Shown here piece by piece: positions 26,857 to 36,980 of a DNA stretch of 56,426 nt. How positions within the stretch are numbered: position 1 is the first letter of the stretch; the number at the start of each line of letters is the position of its first letter. The stretch comes from Erwinia oleae (GTDB taxonomy: Bacteria; Pseudomonadota; Gammaproteobacteria; Enterobacterales; Enterobacteriaceae): assembly GCF_000770305.1 (NCBI RefSeq), contig NZ_JNVB01000023.1, positions 1 through 56,426 on the forward strand, given 5' to 3'. The position numbers were made by a program, and so were the translations under genes. The notes beneath the pieces were generated by a model. It saw only the letters and a list, made by a program, of their open reading frames with translations, was not told where the DNA came from and searched no databases.

Positions 26857-28161
26857 TTACCTTTCCCAGTAAGACTCTTCCAGGCTGTCTTCCCGCTCCG
26901 GCAGGCCGCGCGTCAGGCGCGGCGAATGCTGGTTGAGCACCTGATAGCTGACGCGATTGGCGTACTTGCACACCTGCGCCAGCGATGAGTAGGTCAGATA
27001 GTTACGCCCATGCTTGCTCGAATTCGGCACGTTTGAGCGGTGATAGTTGTTGGCGGTGATATCGTGGAGCAGTGCCGCCAGTGCACCGTCGCCTGCGCCA
27101 TTGGTATTCATAATTTTCTCCGGGCCGCCCATATACGGCGCGATATGGGAGAAAATACGCAGCGGCTGCTGACAATCCTGATGGCGCATGGCGCGGCTGA
27201 ACTCATACTGATTGAATTCCGGGATCGCGCCGGGCAACAGCGGATGCTGCGTTTTCCGTTTCCCCTCTTCTTCGGTGAAACCCGCCATATAAAGGCCGTT
27301 CGGCCCGGCGGTGCACAACACCAGATCCACCCAGTCCAGCGCAAGGTTCGCCGCCTGAAGCGGATCGCTGAGGCCGGTGAGCGCCTCCGCCTCCTCTTCG
27401 TTCATTGCCACAACGGAGACGTGCTCGCGCAGAAACTCGCGCCAGAAGCCCGGATTATCGCCGATCACGTATTTCGTGCCGAGCGTCAGCACCACCGGCA
27501 CGTTGTATTTTTTCGCCCAGGCGATGGCCTGCATAGTGGCGTCCGGCATCGGCTCGCCCGGCTTGCAGCGCACCAGATAGGAAGTCAGTACCAGCGCCGA
27601 TGCGCCGGCAATCACCTCTTCAGGAATGCTTTCACGCCGGAGCTGGTTCATCATTCCCGGACTGATCGCAAAGGTACGTTCGCCTTGTTCGCCAATCAGC
27701 GTAAAACAGCGCCCTATCGCGCCCTCGACGCCCTGAAGGTAGTTCAGATCGGTACGGCTGGAGGTGTTGCAGAGATAGCGGTAGGCGTAGCCACCGATCT
27801 GCACGTTGCTGCACATCACGCCCAGCAGCACGGAGCGATCGTCCGCCAGCACCGAGTAGTTGTGCAGCGTATTGCCAATGGTACCGCCCGCGAACTGATG
27901 CGTAATCAGTTTCTCGCGCGTCAGTTCGGCGTAAAGCGCTTCCGCCACGTCGTCTTCAATCACCAGCGAATGGCCCGGACTGAGTCCATAACGGGCAATA
28001 AACGCGTCGTCCACTTTGGCTTCAATATCCACCAGCGTCTGATCGATGCCGACAATCCAGCTGTTCGCCACTTCGCTTTCGGGCAGGGCCTGCTTGAGCA
28101 GCGGATCGCGCGCGCTGACCGGAAAATAGTGCTTTGACTTACGCTTGCCGGGAAATTTCAT
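26857..28161 (-). CDS. gsk: Inosine-guanosine kinase
   Basis: A cytosolic PfkB-family kinase that phosphorylates guanosine and inosine with ATP for purine salvage. In 434 residues the key features are [19 protein letters not shown] in the substrate region and the C-terminal [16 protein letters not shown] with the catalytic Asp and anion hole. The N-terminus [14 protein letters not shown] matches E. coli. The first 23 bases overlap the end of hemH, so the ribosome site lies inside hemH and expression is probably coupled. The aes gene found between these two in E. coli is absent. Confidence 0.97.
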   Translation of the reverse strand: MKFPGKRKSKHYFPVSARDPLLKQALPESEVANSWIVGIDQTLVDIEAKVDDAFIARYGLSPGHSLVIEDDVAEALYAELTREKLITHQFAGGTIGNTLHNYSVLADDRSVLLGVMCSNVQIGGYAYRYLCNTSSRTDLNYLQGVEGAIGRCFTLIGEQGERTFAISPGMMNQLRRESIPEEVIAGASALVLTSYLVRCKPGEPMPDATMQAIAWAKKYNVPVVLTLGTKYVIGDNPGFWREFLREHVSVVAMNEEEAEALTGLSDPLQAANLALDWVDLVLCTAGPNGLYMAGFTEEEGKRKTQHPLLPGAIPEFNQYEFSRAMRHQDCQQPLRIFSHIAPYMGGPEKIMNTNGAGDGALAALLHDITANNYHRSNVPNSSKHGRNYLTYSSLAQVCKYANRVSYQVLNQHSPRLTRGLPEREDSLEESYWER

Positions 28162-29125
28162 ACTGCTTTCTCTGATCGTTTACCAGGTCGACCATCATGT
28201 CGATATGCAGCGCGTCGTCATTGAGCGCCGGAATATATTCAAATTTCGTGCCGCCCGCATGCAGGAAGAACTCGCGGTTCTGCTCGCTGATCTCCTCCAG
28301 CGTTTCCAGGCAGTCGGCCGAAAAGCCAGGGCTCATAATCTGTACGTGTTTAATGCCTTTCGACGGCAGCGACTTCATGGTTTCATCGGTGTAAGGCGTC
28401 AGCCAGGGCTCACGGCCAAAACGCGACTGGAAGGTCAGCATCGCCTGCTCGCTGTTCAGCCCCAGCGACGCCTTCAGCGCTTCGCTGGTGTCAAAGCAGC
28501 GCTGTGGGTAGTCGTCACCTTCGTTAGCGAAACGTTGCGGAATGCCGTGAAACGACATGACCAGCAGATCGGGCCGGCCGTGCGTGGCGAAAGAGCGCTC
28601 AACCGACGCTTTCAGCGCAGCGATATAAGTCGGATGCTCTGCATAATCGCGAATAAAATGCACCGACGGCAGGCTGCGATAGCCTGCAAAGACAGCGGTA
28701 ATCCCATCCCAGACGGCGCCGACGGTTGAGCAGGAAAACTGTGGATAAAGCGGCAGCACAATAAGGCGGGTGACGCCCTGCGCCATCAGTTCGTCGATGG
28801 CGCTCTTCAGACCCGGCTTACCGTAGCTCATTCCCAGCGCCACCGGCATGTCGAGTTTTGCCGCCAGCGCGTCACGCTGTCGTTTACTGTAGACCATCAG
28901 CGGCGACCCTTCGTCCATCCAGACGGAGGCGTACAGCTTCGCCACGCGCGGGGAACGAATCGGTAAGATCGCGCCGTTCAGAATGGGCCACCACAGCCAG
29001 CGCGGCGTATCGACAACGCGTTTATCACTAAGAAACTGTTTCAGGTAGCGCTTCACGGCAGGCGTGGTCGGCGCTTCAGGTGTGCCAAGGTTAACCAATA
29101 GCACGCCGGGAGTATCTTGCCTCAT
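28139..29125 (-). CDS. hemH: Ferrochelatase
   Basis: HemH inserts Fe(II) into protoporphyrin IX, the last step of haem synthesis, at the inner membrane. Family motifs include [28 protein letters not shown], the catalytic His in [20 protein letters not shown] and [15 protein letters not shown]. Three ATG codons are in tandem; the third (29125) sits seven bases from TAAGGA and gives 328 residues. The C-terminus runs about eight residues past E. coli and overlaps gsk. Confidence 0.96.
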   Translation of the reverse strand: MRQDTPGVLLVNLGTPEAPTTPAVKRYLKQFLSDKRVVDTPRWLWWPILNGAILPIRSPRVAKLYASVWMDEGSPLMVYSKRQRDALAAKLDMPVALGMSYGKPGLKSAIDELMAQGVTRLIVLPLYPQFSCSTVGAVWDGITAVFAGYRSLPSVHFIRDYAEHPTYIAALKASVERSFATHGRPDLLVMSFHGIPQRFANEGDDYPQRCFDTSEALKASLGLNSEQAMLTFQSRFGREPWLTPYTDETMKSLPSKGIKHVQIMSPGFSADCLETLEEISEQNREFFLHAGGTKFEYIPALNDDALHIDMMVDLVNDQRKQYEISRQA

Positions 29126-29190
29126 CATCATTCCTTAGTCGGCAAAAGCAGGGAAAAAACGAGAACTATTCTAGCGGAAAATGGCGGGGG

Positions 29191-29235
29191 AAAAACCTGT
29201 TGCAGTAACAGGGCCGGTCAACTGCCGGCCCTGTT
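29191..29235 (-). terminator. adk terminator with alternative hairpins
   Basis: Reading the minus strand from the adk stop: an 11-bp stem (AACAGGGCCGG / CCGGCCCTGTT, 29207-29235) comes first. The 3' arm bases CCTGTT can instead pair with AACAGG (29196-29201), forming a smaller hairpin followed directly by TTTTT. The two structures exclude each other. Termination after adk is likely; the alternative fold is noted separately. Confidence 0.7.
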
Positions 29236-29239
29236 AAGA

Positions 29240-29908
<669 letters not shown>

Positions 29909-29976
29909 TTAAATGTTCAATTTGTCGAGGCCACGAACATACCATCATGGCCCTTTATCCACAAGGAATGCGGCGG

Positions 29977-30879
29977 TTATCCGGCATCCGCATAGCGCGA
30001 AAGCGAAACCTGACGGCGCGCGTAGAGCGTTTGCGAAACCACGGCGACGATAATGATCGCCCCGCCGATAACCGCCTGTATTGTAGGCATCTCATCCATG
30101 AAAATGGCCATCCATAGCGGCCCCAGCGCCGTTTCCAGCAGCAAAAACAGTCCGGCGTTAGCCGGTGAGACAAAACGCGTTGATAACGCGATCAACCCCA
30201 TAGCCAGCGGCATGATCAGCATACCTTCCGCCAGCGACCAGCCATACTGCGCCATCGAGAGCATTTTCAGATTTTGTAGCAGGTCGTCTCCCGACCACAC
30301 CAGGATCACCAGCGAGGCAACCAGCCCGCCCAGTGACGGCAGACCAATCGTGCCGCCAGAGACGCGCGAGGTGAAGATAAAGGCCAGCGCCATCGACACC
30401 GCCGTGGCCAGCGCGAAAACGTTAGCAAGCGCGTCCTGCCCGGCGGCGCGGCCCGACATCACCACGATCACGCCAATTATTCCCGCCAGCGCGGCAATCA
30501 TCACGCTTCGCTCGCTTTTCATGTTGAAAAACAAGCGCGAAATCACCGCAGAAATGAACGGCGTGGAGGAGATAATCACCAACACCGTCGCCACGTTGCC
30601 GCGATTCAGCGCATTAACAAAGCAGGCCGACGACACGGCGAAGAACAGCGTCGACAACGCATTATCGCGCGTCAGCCACGGTTTACCGATCGCAGAACGG
30701 CTTCCGCGCCACAACGTCCGGACCAGCAGACAAATAGCCCACATAAATAAGCCGCGCAGCATCACAATAGTCCATGAGTTTTCGATGTTCATCAGGCGAA
30801 TAAACACGGAATCAAGGCTGAGGATCAGACCGCCCAGCATGCCAATAACATTGCCGTTGATCGATGACGTGCGTTTCAT
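29977..30879 (-). CDS. ycfD: EamA/DMT exporter, YcfD-like (6-thioguanine cluster)
   Basis: A 300-residue inner-membrane protein of the drug/metabolite transporter superfamily, with two tandem EamA domains and about ten helices ([18 protein letters not shown] at the start; [20 protein letters not shown] in the second repeat). The ATG at 30879 overlaps the stop of the preceding PLP-enzyme gene (ATGA) and follows GGGAG; the earlier in-frame ATG has no ribosome site. As the last gene of a four-gene operon with a thionating enzyme it is the likely exporter of the product. The ycfD name rests on gene order and family match with Erwinia amylovora, not on an alignment. Confidence 0.85.
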   Translation of the reverse strand: MKRTSSINGNVIGMLGGLILSLDSVFIRLMNIENSWTIVMLRGLFMWAICLLVRTLWRGSRSAIGKPWLTRDNALSTLFFAVSSACFVNALNRGNVATVLVIISSTPFISAVISRLFFNMKSERSVMIAALAGIIGVIVVMSGRAAGQDALANVFALATAVSMALAFIFTSRVSGGTIGLPSLGGLVASLVILVWSGDDLLQNLKMLSMAQYGWSLAEGMLIMPLAMGLIALSTRFVSPANAGLFLLLETALGPLWMAIFMDEMPTIQAVIGGAIIIVAVVSQTLYARRQVSLSRYADAG

Positions 30880-31751
30880 TGTTGCTCCCATAGCTTACTG
30901 ATTTCCTTTTCAATCGTGGCGGTCATGTCCACCGGCTTTTTACCATCGCCGCGCGCCCAGCAGGAGAGTCTTATCGTTCTGGCGTGAGGAAAGTAGCTGG
31001 CGCCCGCAGCCTTTACCCGCTGTTGCAGCGCTTCGCTCAGTGGCGGCACCGTAAAACAGCTAAACGGCAGATTAGGCTCGCTGATAGAGATGAAATCCAT
31101 ACCCGCAACGTCCGTTAAACGCACGGGCTTCACCTGCGCCACGTTATAGGGCTGCCAGTGGTCACTGTGGAGGTTGTCGAGCGCTTCCCTGAGCGGTTTC
31201 GAAGACGCCGTGGACTCTTCAAACAGGCGCAACTCGCTGCGCATCAGGGTGCTGAAATGCTCCGGGCGCAGGGCGATAATGGCCAGCCCAACCGTCAGCG
31301 ACGCGTGCTTGTGCAGCGGCGCGACAAAGATTGAGCTGTTGGCGACAAGCTCGCCGTGCAGATTGGTGGCAAAGCTGTGCGACGCATCCACGACGCCCTT
31401 TCCCTGACAGTCATCCAGCGCGTTTACGCTGCCGGTATAGGGGTTCACGTGCGTGATAATCGGCACGCTGCCCGGCCCGGTACAGTGCGAGGTTGGCGGG
31501 TTAAAGAGCGCGGTTATCGGCTGATAGTGCGCATGTTTCGCCAGGCAAAGCGTCGTCTCCTGTTTATGAAACAGATGGGAGAGGATCACCAGGCCAACGC
31601 GAACGGATTGCACAAAGAAAATATCGTAATCCTGAAGCTGATAAAGCCCGGACAGCTCTTCCCGTAGTTCATCTCTCTGCATACGCGCCTGCCTGTAGAA
31701 ATGTTCGCCGTGAGCGGTTTGTAAATGAGGTGATAATGAAGAGGCGTCCAT
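30876..31751 (-). CDS. ycfC: PLP-dependent sulfur-mobilising enzyme, YcfC-like (6-thioguanine cluster)
   Basis: A compact (291-residue) class V aminotransferase/cysteine-desulfurase fold, much shorter than the usual ~400. Cofactor residues can be read: D122 and H125 in VVDASHSF, and the Schiff-base Lys K148 in [17 protein letters not shown] resembles the C-terminal substrate-Arg strand. Cysteines are C69, C90, C115, C232 and C264. In E. amylovora, YcfC supplies sulfur for 6-thioguanine by acting on cysteine; that role is inferred here. It overlaps ycfB by one base and ycfD by four. Without the context it would be called only a PLP-dependent enzyme. Confidence 0.8.
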   Translation of the reverse strand: MDASSLSPHLQTAHGEHFYRQARMQRDELREELSGLYQLQDYDIFFVQSVRVGLVILSHLFHKQETTLCLAKHAHYQPITALFNPPTSHCTGPGSVPIITHVNPYTGSVNALDDCQGKGVVDASHSFATNLHGELVANSSIFVAPLHKHASLTVGLAIIALRPEHFSTLMRSELRLFEESTASSKPLREALDNLHSDHWQPYNVAQVKPVRLTDVAGMDFISISEPNLPFSCFTVPPLSEALQQRVKAAGASYFPHARTIRLSCWARGDGKKPVDMTATIEKEISKLWEQQ

Positions 31752-32149
31752 CAGTTGATCAACTCCTGTTGGTAAAGCAGCGGCATCACGTTATCGCGGA
31801 ATATCGATCCCACCGCGATTTCGCAAGGCGGCTTGCGGTAGTTAACCCATGCCAGCTCTTCGATCTCCGAGCCTGCGCGCGGTTGGCCGCTGATCTCGAC
31901 ATGGTAGACGTGGTTCTCAATCGGCATGGCTTCAAATTCCGCGCGGCCGTGGAAGAGGCCAAACGGGCGAAACGTTTTAATCTGTACGCCCAACTCTTCT
32001 TTAAGCTCACGCTTCAGACAGGCCAGATGATCTTCGCCAGGTCGCGGTTTGCCGCCGGGTGAGATAAAAATCCCGGTGCCGCGTTTACGGGTCAACAGCA
32101 GCGAACGCTGATGAATAATAATTGCCGCGCATTTCACGATAATTTTCAT
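31751..32149 (-). CDS. ycfB: Nudix hydrolase, YcfB-like (6-thioguanine cluster)
   Basis: A 132-residue Nudix protein with a perfect box: G33-x5-E39-x7-R47-E48-L49-x-E51-E52-x-G54-V55. The ATG at 32149 has GGAG six bases upstream and begins [12 protein letters not shown], the first Nudix strand. Within this operon the expected role is removing phosphate from a thionated guanine nucleotide on the way to free 6-thioguanine; this is inferred from the E. amylovora pathway. It overlaps the PLP-enzyme gene by one base (TGATG). Elsewhere such a protein could be an MutT-like sanitiser. Confidence 0.85.
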   Translation of the reverse strand: MKIIVKCAAIIIHQRSLLLTRKRGTGIFISPGGKPRPGEDHLACLKRELKEELGVQIKTFRPFGLFHGRAEFEAMPIENHVYHVEISGQPRAGSEIEELAWVNYRKPPCEIAVGSIFRDNVMPLLYQQELIN

Positions 32150-32203
32150 ATCAGGCTCCGAAGAGAAAACGTAGCCCAACGGCTACGTTGCACATGAGAG
32201 GTT

Positions 32204-33079
<876 letters not shown>

Positions 33080-33086
33080 TTAGTTT

Positions 33087-33099
33087 TTCTCACAGAGAA
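33087..33099. promoter_or_regulatory. T-N11-A palindrome at the ycfA/ycfR divergent region
   Basis: TTCTC-ACA-GAGAA is a perfect interrupted palindrome of the T-N11-A type bound by LysR regulators. It lies five bases before the ycfR start codon, so occupancy could repress ycfR. A LysR site controlling ycfA would be expected further left in 32912-33086, where no equally clear one is visible. Confidence 0.4.
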
Positions 33100-33104
33100 T
33101 ACTT

Positions 33105-33980
33105 ATGCCTGGCCTTCCTTCCCTGCGCGCCCTGCGCTATTTCCATCAGGCAGCGCTGCACCAAAGTTTCAGTCTTGCTGCGCATTCGCTGAACGTCACG
33201 CACAGCGCGGTCAGCCATCAGATCAAACAGTTGGAAGAGTGGCTGGGCAAGCCGCTGTTTTTACGCGCTAACGGGCGGGTGCAGCTCACCTCTGACGGTG
33301 AGCGGCTGAAGGTGTGCTGTATGCAGGCTTTCCGCGATATTGAGACCACCTGTGAGAAGATTCGCGCGCGTAACGCCAACAGCCTGACCATCTCCTGCGC
33401 GCCCAGCTTTCTGGCGCAGTGGCTGATCCCGCGCATAGGTCGCTTCTCCGAACGACACAAAGACATTGCTTTGACGTTTCAGACACATGGCGACATTGAG
33501 CGTATACGCAGTGAGCAGTCGGATGTGCTGATCCTCAGTCACGAGCAGCCGGTGCAGGAAGATATCGCCGCCACGTTGATCACCGTGGATTACATTGGCC
33601 CGGTTTGCGCGCCGATGTTCAGCAACCGTTTTACCTATGCAACCGATTTTTCCACCCTGCCGCTGCTGCATGCCGATACCAAACTGCACGCCTGGGCGGA
33701 GTGGGCCAAAAAGACTGGCGCGCGCGGCGATTTTTGGGCGGGCAAACATTTTGATAACCTGACGCTGGCTATTCAGGCAGCGCGAAACGGGCTCGGTATT
33801 ATTATGACGCCGCAAATTCTGGTTAAGAAAGAGATCAGGGAAGGCACGCTGATTGCACCGTTAGGCTTTGCCGAAGTAGACAGAGCGACATGGATGATGG
33901 TGAAAGCATCACGGAAAGAAGAAGCGGAGATTGACCTGTTTCGCCGCTGGCTGCTGGAAGAGGCGGCCATGACCGGCTGA
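33105..33980 (+). CDS. ycfR: LysR-family regulator, YcfR-like (6-thioguanine cluster)
   Basis: A 291-residue LysR regulator of the GcvA-like branch: N-terminal LRALRYFHQAALHQSFSLAAHSLNVTHSAVSHQIKQLE, then an effector domain with SCAPSFLAQWLIPRIGRF. It is divergent from the four-gene operon and the only regulator in the insertion between adk and htpG, so it very likely controls it. A LysR regulator in this position is part of the E. amylovora thioguanine locus. It is followed by a strong terminator shared with htpG. The effector is not known. Confidence 0.88.
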   Translation: MPGLPSLRALRYFHQAALHQSFSLAAHSLNVTHSAVSHQIKQLEEWLGKPLFLRANGRVQLTSDGERLKVCCMQAFRDIETTCEKIRARNANSLTISCAPSFLAQWLIPRIGRFSERHKDIALTFQTHGDIERIRSEQSDVLILSHEQPVQEDIAATLITVDYIGPVCAPMFSNRFTYATDFSTLPLLHADTKLHAWAEWAKKTGARGDFWAGKHFDNLTLAIQAARNGLGIIMTPQILVKKEIREGTLIAPLGFAEVDRATWMMVKASRKEEAEIDLFRRWLLEEAAMTG

Positions 33981-33988
33981 AAAGAAAA

Positions 33989-34016
33989 GCGGGACGAAGG
34001 GTGTCGTCCCGCCTGT
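33989..34016. terminator. Terminator between ycfR and htpG
   Basis: A 9-bp stem GCGGGACGA / TCGTCCCGC with loop AGGGTG, followed by CTGTTT on the plus strand and A-rich sequence on the other side, between converging genes. Confidence 0.8.
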
Positions 34017-34024
34017 TTAACGCA

Positions 34025-35899
34025 TCAGCCCAGCAGCAGCTGATTCATACGACGAATAAACTGATTGGGATCTTCAAGCGTGCCGCGCTCGGCAAACATC
34101 GCCTGATCCAGCAGCAGCTCCACCCATTCCGCAAAGCGCGCGTCGTCCTGCGTATCGGCCGCGCGTTTTACCAGGGCATGTTCAGGATTGATTTCAAACA
34201 GATATTTCACTTCCGGCACCGGCTGACCAGCGGCCGCGAACAGCTTCGCCATCTGCGTGCCCATATCGTTGGCGTCGGTGGTGACGATGGCAGGCGTATC
34301 GGTCAGGCGATGCGTCAGGCGCACCTCTTTCACGCGCTCGCCCAGCAGCGTTTTCACGCGCTCCACGAACGGTTCCAGCGCCTTTTCCGCTTCTTTCTGC
34401 TCGTCGCTCTCTTCGTCAGCCAGCTTGCTCAACGCGTCGTCGGCCTTGCTGACCGACTGGAATGCTTTGCCGTCAAATTCTGTCAGGTAGCTCATCATCC
34501 ATTCGTCGATGCGATCGGAGAGCAGCAGCACCTCAATGCCTTTTTTGCGGAACAGCTCCAGATGCGGGCTGCTTTTCGCGGCGGCATAGCTGTCGGCGGT
34601 GATGTAGAAGATTTTCTCCTGCCCTTCCACCATGCGGCTGACGTAATCTTCCAGCGAGACGGTTTGCGCAGCGCCTTCGCTGCTAGTGGTGGCGAAGCGC
34701 AGCAGTCTGGCAATGCTTTCGCCATTGGCGCTGTCTTCCGCCGGGCCTTCTTTCAGTACCAGACCGAACTGCTGCCAGAACTGCTGATATTTCTCTTCAT
34801 CATCTTTTGCCACCTTCTCCAGCATCTGCAATGCGCGTTTGCTCAGCGCGTTACGCAGGTTCTGGGTGATGCGGCTGTCCTGCAAAATTTCGCGCGATAC
34901 GTTGAGCGGCAGATCGCTGGAGTCAATCAGGCCGCGCACGAAGCGCAGGTAGTTCGGCATAAACTGCTCGGCGTCATCCATGATGAACACGCGCTGAACA
35001 TAGAGTTTCAGGCCGTGCTTGTGATCGCGGTTCCACATATCCCACGGCGCCTGCGTCGGGATGTAAAGCAGGCTGGTGTACTCCTGCTTACCTTCAACGC
35101 GGTTGTGGCTCCATGTCAGCGGATCGGCGAAATCGTGCGATACATGCTTATAAAACTCTTTGTATTCGTCGTCGCTGATGTCAGATTTGTTACGCGTCCA
35201 CAGCGCCTGGGCTTTGTTGATCTTCTCCCAGCTGGTGGTGTCGTCTTCTTCATTGTGGGTTTCAATCTCTACCGGCAGCGCGATATGGTCGGAATATTTG
35301 CTGATGATGCTGCGCACGCGCCATGCATCAAGAAACTCGTCTTCACCTTCACGCAGATGCAGGGTGATCTCGGTGCCGCGGTCGGCTTTAGAAATATCGG
35401 CAACGGTATACTCGCCTTCACCGGCGGATTCCCAGAATACCGCGTCGTCGGCGCTGGCGCCCGCCGCGCGCGTGCGGACGGAAACCTTATCAGCCACGAT
35501 GAACGCCGAATAAAAACCGACGCCGAACTGGCCAATAAGCTGGCTGTCTTTCGCCTGGTCGGAGCCGAGCGTTTCAAGGAAAGATTTGGTACCGGATTTG
35601 GCAATGGTGCCCAGATTTTCAATGACTTCGTCACGCGTCATACCGATGCCGTTATCGCTCAGCGTCAGCGTGCGCTTTTCCTTATCGACCGAAACCCGTA
35701 CCCGCAGGTCGCCGTCGCCTTCATAGAGATCCGGCGTGGAGAGCGCGCGAAAGCGCAGCTTGTCGGCGGCATCGGAGGCGTTGGAGATCAGTTCACGCAG
35801 GAAAATTTCTTTATTTGAGTAGAGGGAATGGATCATCAGGTGCAGAAGCTGTTTAACCTCTGACTGGAAGCCACGCGTCTCTTGTCCTTTCATAGTCAT
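34025..35899 (-). CDS. htpG: Hsp90-family chaperone HtpG
   Basis: A 624-residue cytosolic chaperone that remodels clients with ATP and DnaK. The GHKL ATPase domain has [23 protein letters not shown] and [11 protein letters not shown]; middle and dimerisation domains follow. The frame extends upstream, but the ATG at 35899 has GAGG five bases before it and starts MTMKGQET; the second ATG (35893) is the E. coli-type start. A heat-shock promoter is expected in the ~95 bases toward recR, but I cannot assign one with confidence. Confidence 0.97.
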   Translation of the reverse strand: MTMKGQETRGFQSEVKQLLHLMIHSLYSNKEIFLRELISNASDAADKLRFRALSTPDLYEGDGDLRVRVSVDKEKRTLTLSDNGIGMTRDEVIENLGTIAKSGTKSFLETLGSDQAKDSQLIGQFGVGFYSAFIVADKVSVRTRAAGASADDAVFWESAGEGEYTVADISKADRGTEITLHLREGEDEFLDAWRVRSIISKYSDHIALPVEIETHNEEDDTTSWEKINKAQALWTRNKSDISDDEYKEFYKHVSHDFADPLTWSHNRVEGKQEYTSLLYIPTQAPWDMWNRDHKHGLKLYVQRVFIMDDAEQFMPNYLRFVRGLIDSSDLPLNVSREILQDSRITQNLRNALSKRALQMLEKVAKDDEEKYQQFWQQFGLVLKEGPAEDSANGESIARLLRFATTSSEGAAQTVSLEDYVSRMVEGQEKIFYITADSYAAAKSSPHLELFRKKGIEVLLLSDRIDEWMMSYLTEFDGKAFQSVSKADDALSKLADEESDEQKEAEKALEPFVERVKTLLGERVKEVRLTHRLTDTPAIVTTDANDMGTQMAKLFAAAGQPVPEVKYLFEINPEHALVKRAADTQDDARFAEWVELLLDQAMFAERGTLEDPNQFIRRMNQLLLG

Positions 35900-35994
35900 T
35901 GCTACCTCAGCTAACGATTGGTCTGTGTTGTGAAGTGAGGTGGGGGCAATATGAAGGATTTCAAGACGGCACGACAAATCGTGCCGTTAAGTCA

Positions 35995-36600
35995 TTAAAA
36001 ACGGATCTTTTGACGGCCTGCCAGCGAGTGCGACAGCGTGGTGCCGTCGACCATATCCAGTTCGCCGCCCATCGGAACGCCGTGCGCGATCCGGCTGGCA
36101 TCAACGCCGTACTGGCCACACAGTTCTGCGATATAGTTCGCCGTGGCTTCCCCTTCCACCGTTGGGTTGGTGGCAAGGATCACTTCCTGAATGGCTTCGC
36201 TGTCAAGGCGCTGTTCCAGACGATCCAGACCGATATCGTTGGGCCCGATGCCGTCAAGCGGCGAGAGGTGCCCCATCAGCACAAAGTAGCGGCCGGCAAA
36301 CTGCCCGGTTTGCTCGATGGCGTGAATATCGGCCGGGCTCTCCACCACGCAGATCAGCCCGGTTTGCTGACGGCGCGCGCTGGCGCAAATGGTACACACC
36401 TCCTGCTCCGTGAAGGTGCGGCAATCGCGGCAGTGGCCGATCTCAGACATCGCGCGCGTCAGCGCCTGCGCCAGACGCATACCGCCGCTGCGGTCACGCT
36501 GTAACAGCTGAAACGCCATGCGCTGCGCCGATTTCGGACCAACGCCCGGCAGACAGCGCAGCGACTCCATCAGGCTTTCCAGAAGCGGGCTGGTTTGCAT
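35995..36600 (-). CDS. recR: Recombination mediator RecR
   Basis: A 201-residue DNA-binding protein of the RecFOR pathway that helps load RecA on gapped DNA. Domains in order: helix-hairpin-helix ([14 protein letters not shown]), a four-Cys zinc finger ([16 protein letters not shown]), and a Toprim domain with [15 protein letters not shown]. Its ATG overlaps the ybaB stop by one base, as in E. coli. Confidence 0.97.
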   Translation of the reverse strand: MQTSPLLESLMESLRCLPGVGPKSAQRMAFQLLQRDRSGGMRLAQALTRAMSEIGHCRDCRTFTEQEVCTICASARRQQTGLICVVESPADIHAIEQTGQFAGRYFVLMGHLSPLDGIGPNDIGLDRLEQRLDSEAIQEVILATNPTVEGEATANYIAELCGQYGVDASRIAHGVPMGGELDMVDGTTLSHSLAGRQKIRF

Positions 36601-36929
36601 CAGAACGGCATCTTGAAGCCGGGTGGAAGCTGCATTCCGTTGGAAACGGCGGCCATTTTATCTTTCTGCTCTTCAGCAATGCGGCGCGCAGCATCATTGA
36701 ACGCGGCGGCGACCAGATCTTCCAGCATCTCTTTGTCGTCTTCCATCAGGCTCGGGTCGATCTCTACGCGACGGCAGTTGTGTGCGCCATTAATGGTCAC
36801 TTTTACCATGCCCGCGCCCGATTCACCGGTCACTTCCAGCGCGGCGATCTCTTCCTGAACCTGCGCCATTTTGTCCTGCATCTGCTGGGCCTGCTTCATC
36901 AGGTTGCCCAATCCGCCTTTTCCAAACAT
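36600..36929 (-). CDS. ybaB: Nucleoid-associated protein YbaB (EbfC)
   Basis: A 109-residue dimeric DNA-binding protein. The family pattern is clear: [27 protein letters not shown] (amphipathic helix), [30 protein letters not shown], then a C-terminal helix. It sits between dnaX and recR in the conserved dnaX-ybaB-recR operon and is coupled to recR by a one-base overlap. Confidence 0.96.
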   Translation of the reverse strand: MFGKGGLGNLMKQAQQMQDKMAQVQEEIAALEVTGESGAGMVKVTINGAHNCRRVEIDPSLMEDDKEMLEDLVAAAFNDAARRIAEEQKDKMAAVSNGMQLPPGFKMPF

Positions 36930-36980
36930 AGTTTTCTCTCACATCAGGCTGCGTTGACGCCGAAGCGTTGTAGCAGCGAT

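Noticed and set aside
34001..35818. 605-codon plus-strand ORF
   Set aside because: It lies entirely antisense to htpG and its protein has the Arg/His/Ala-rich look of a reverse-strand shadow. HtpG is unmistakable.
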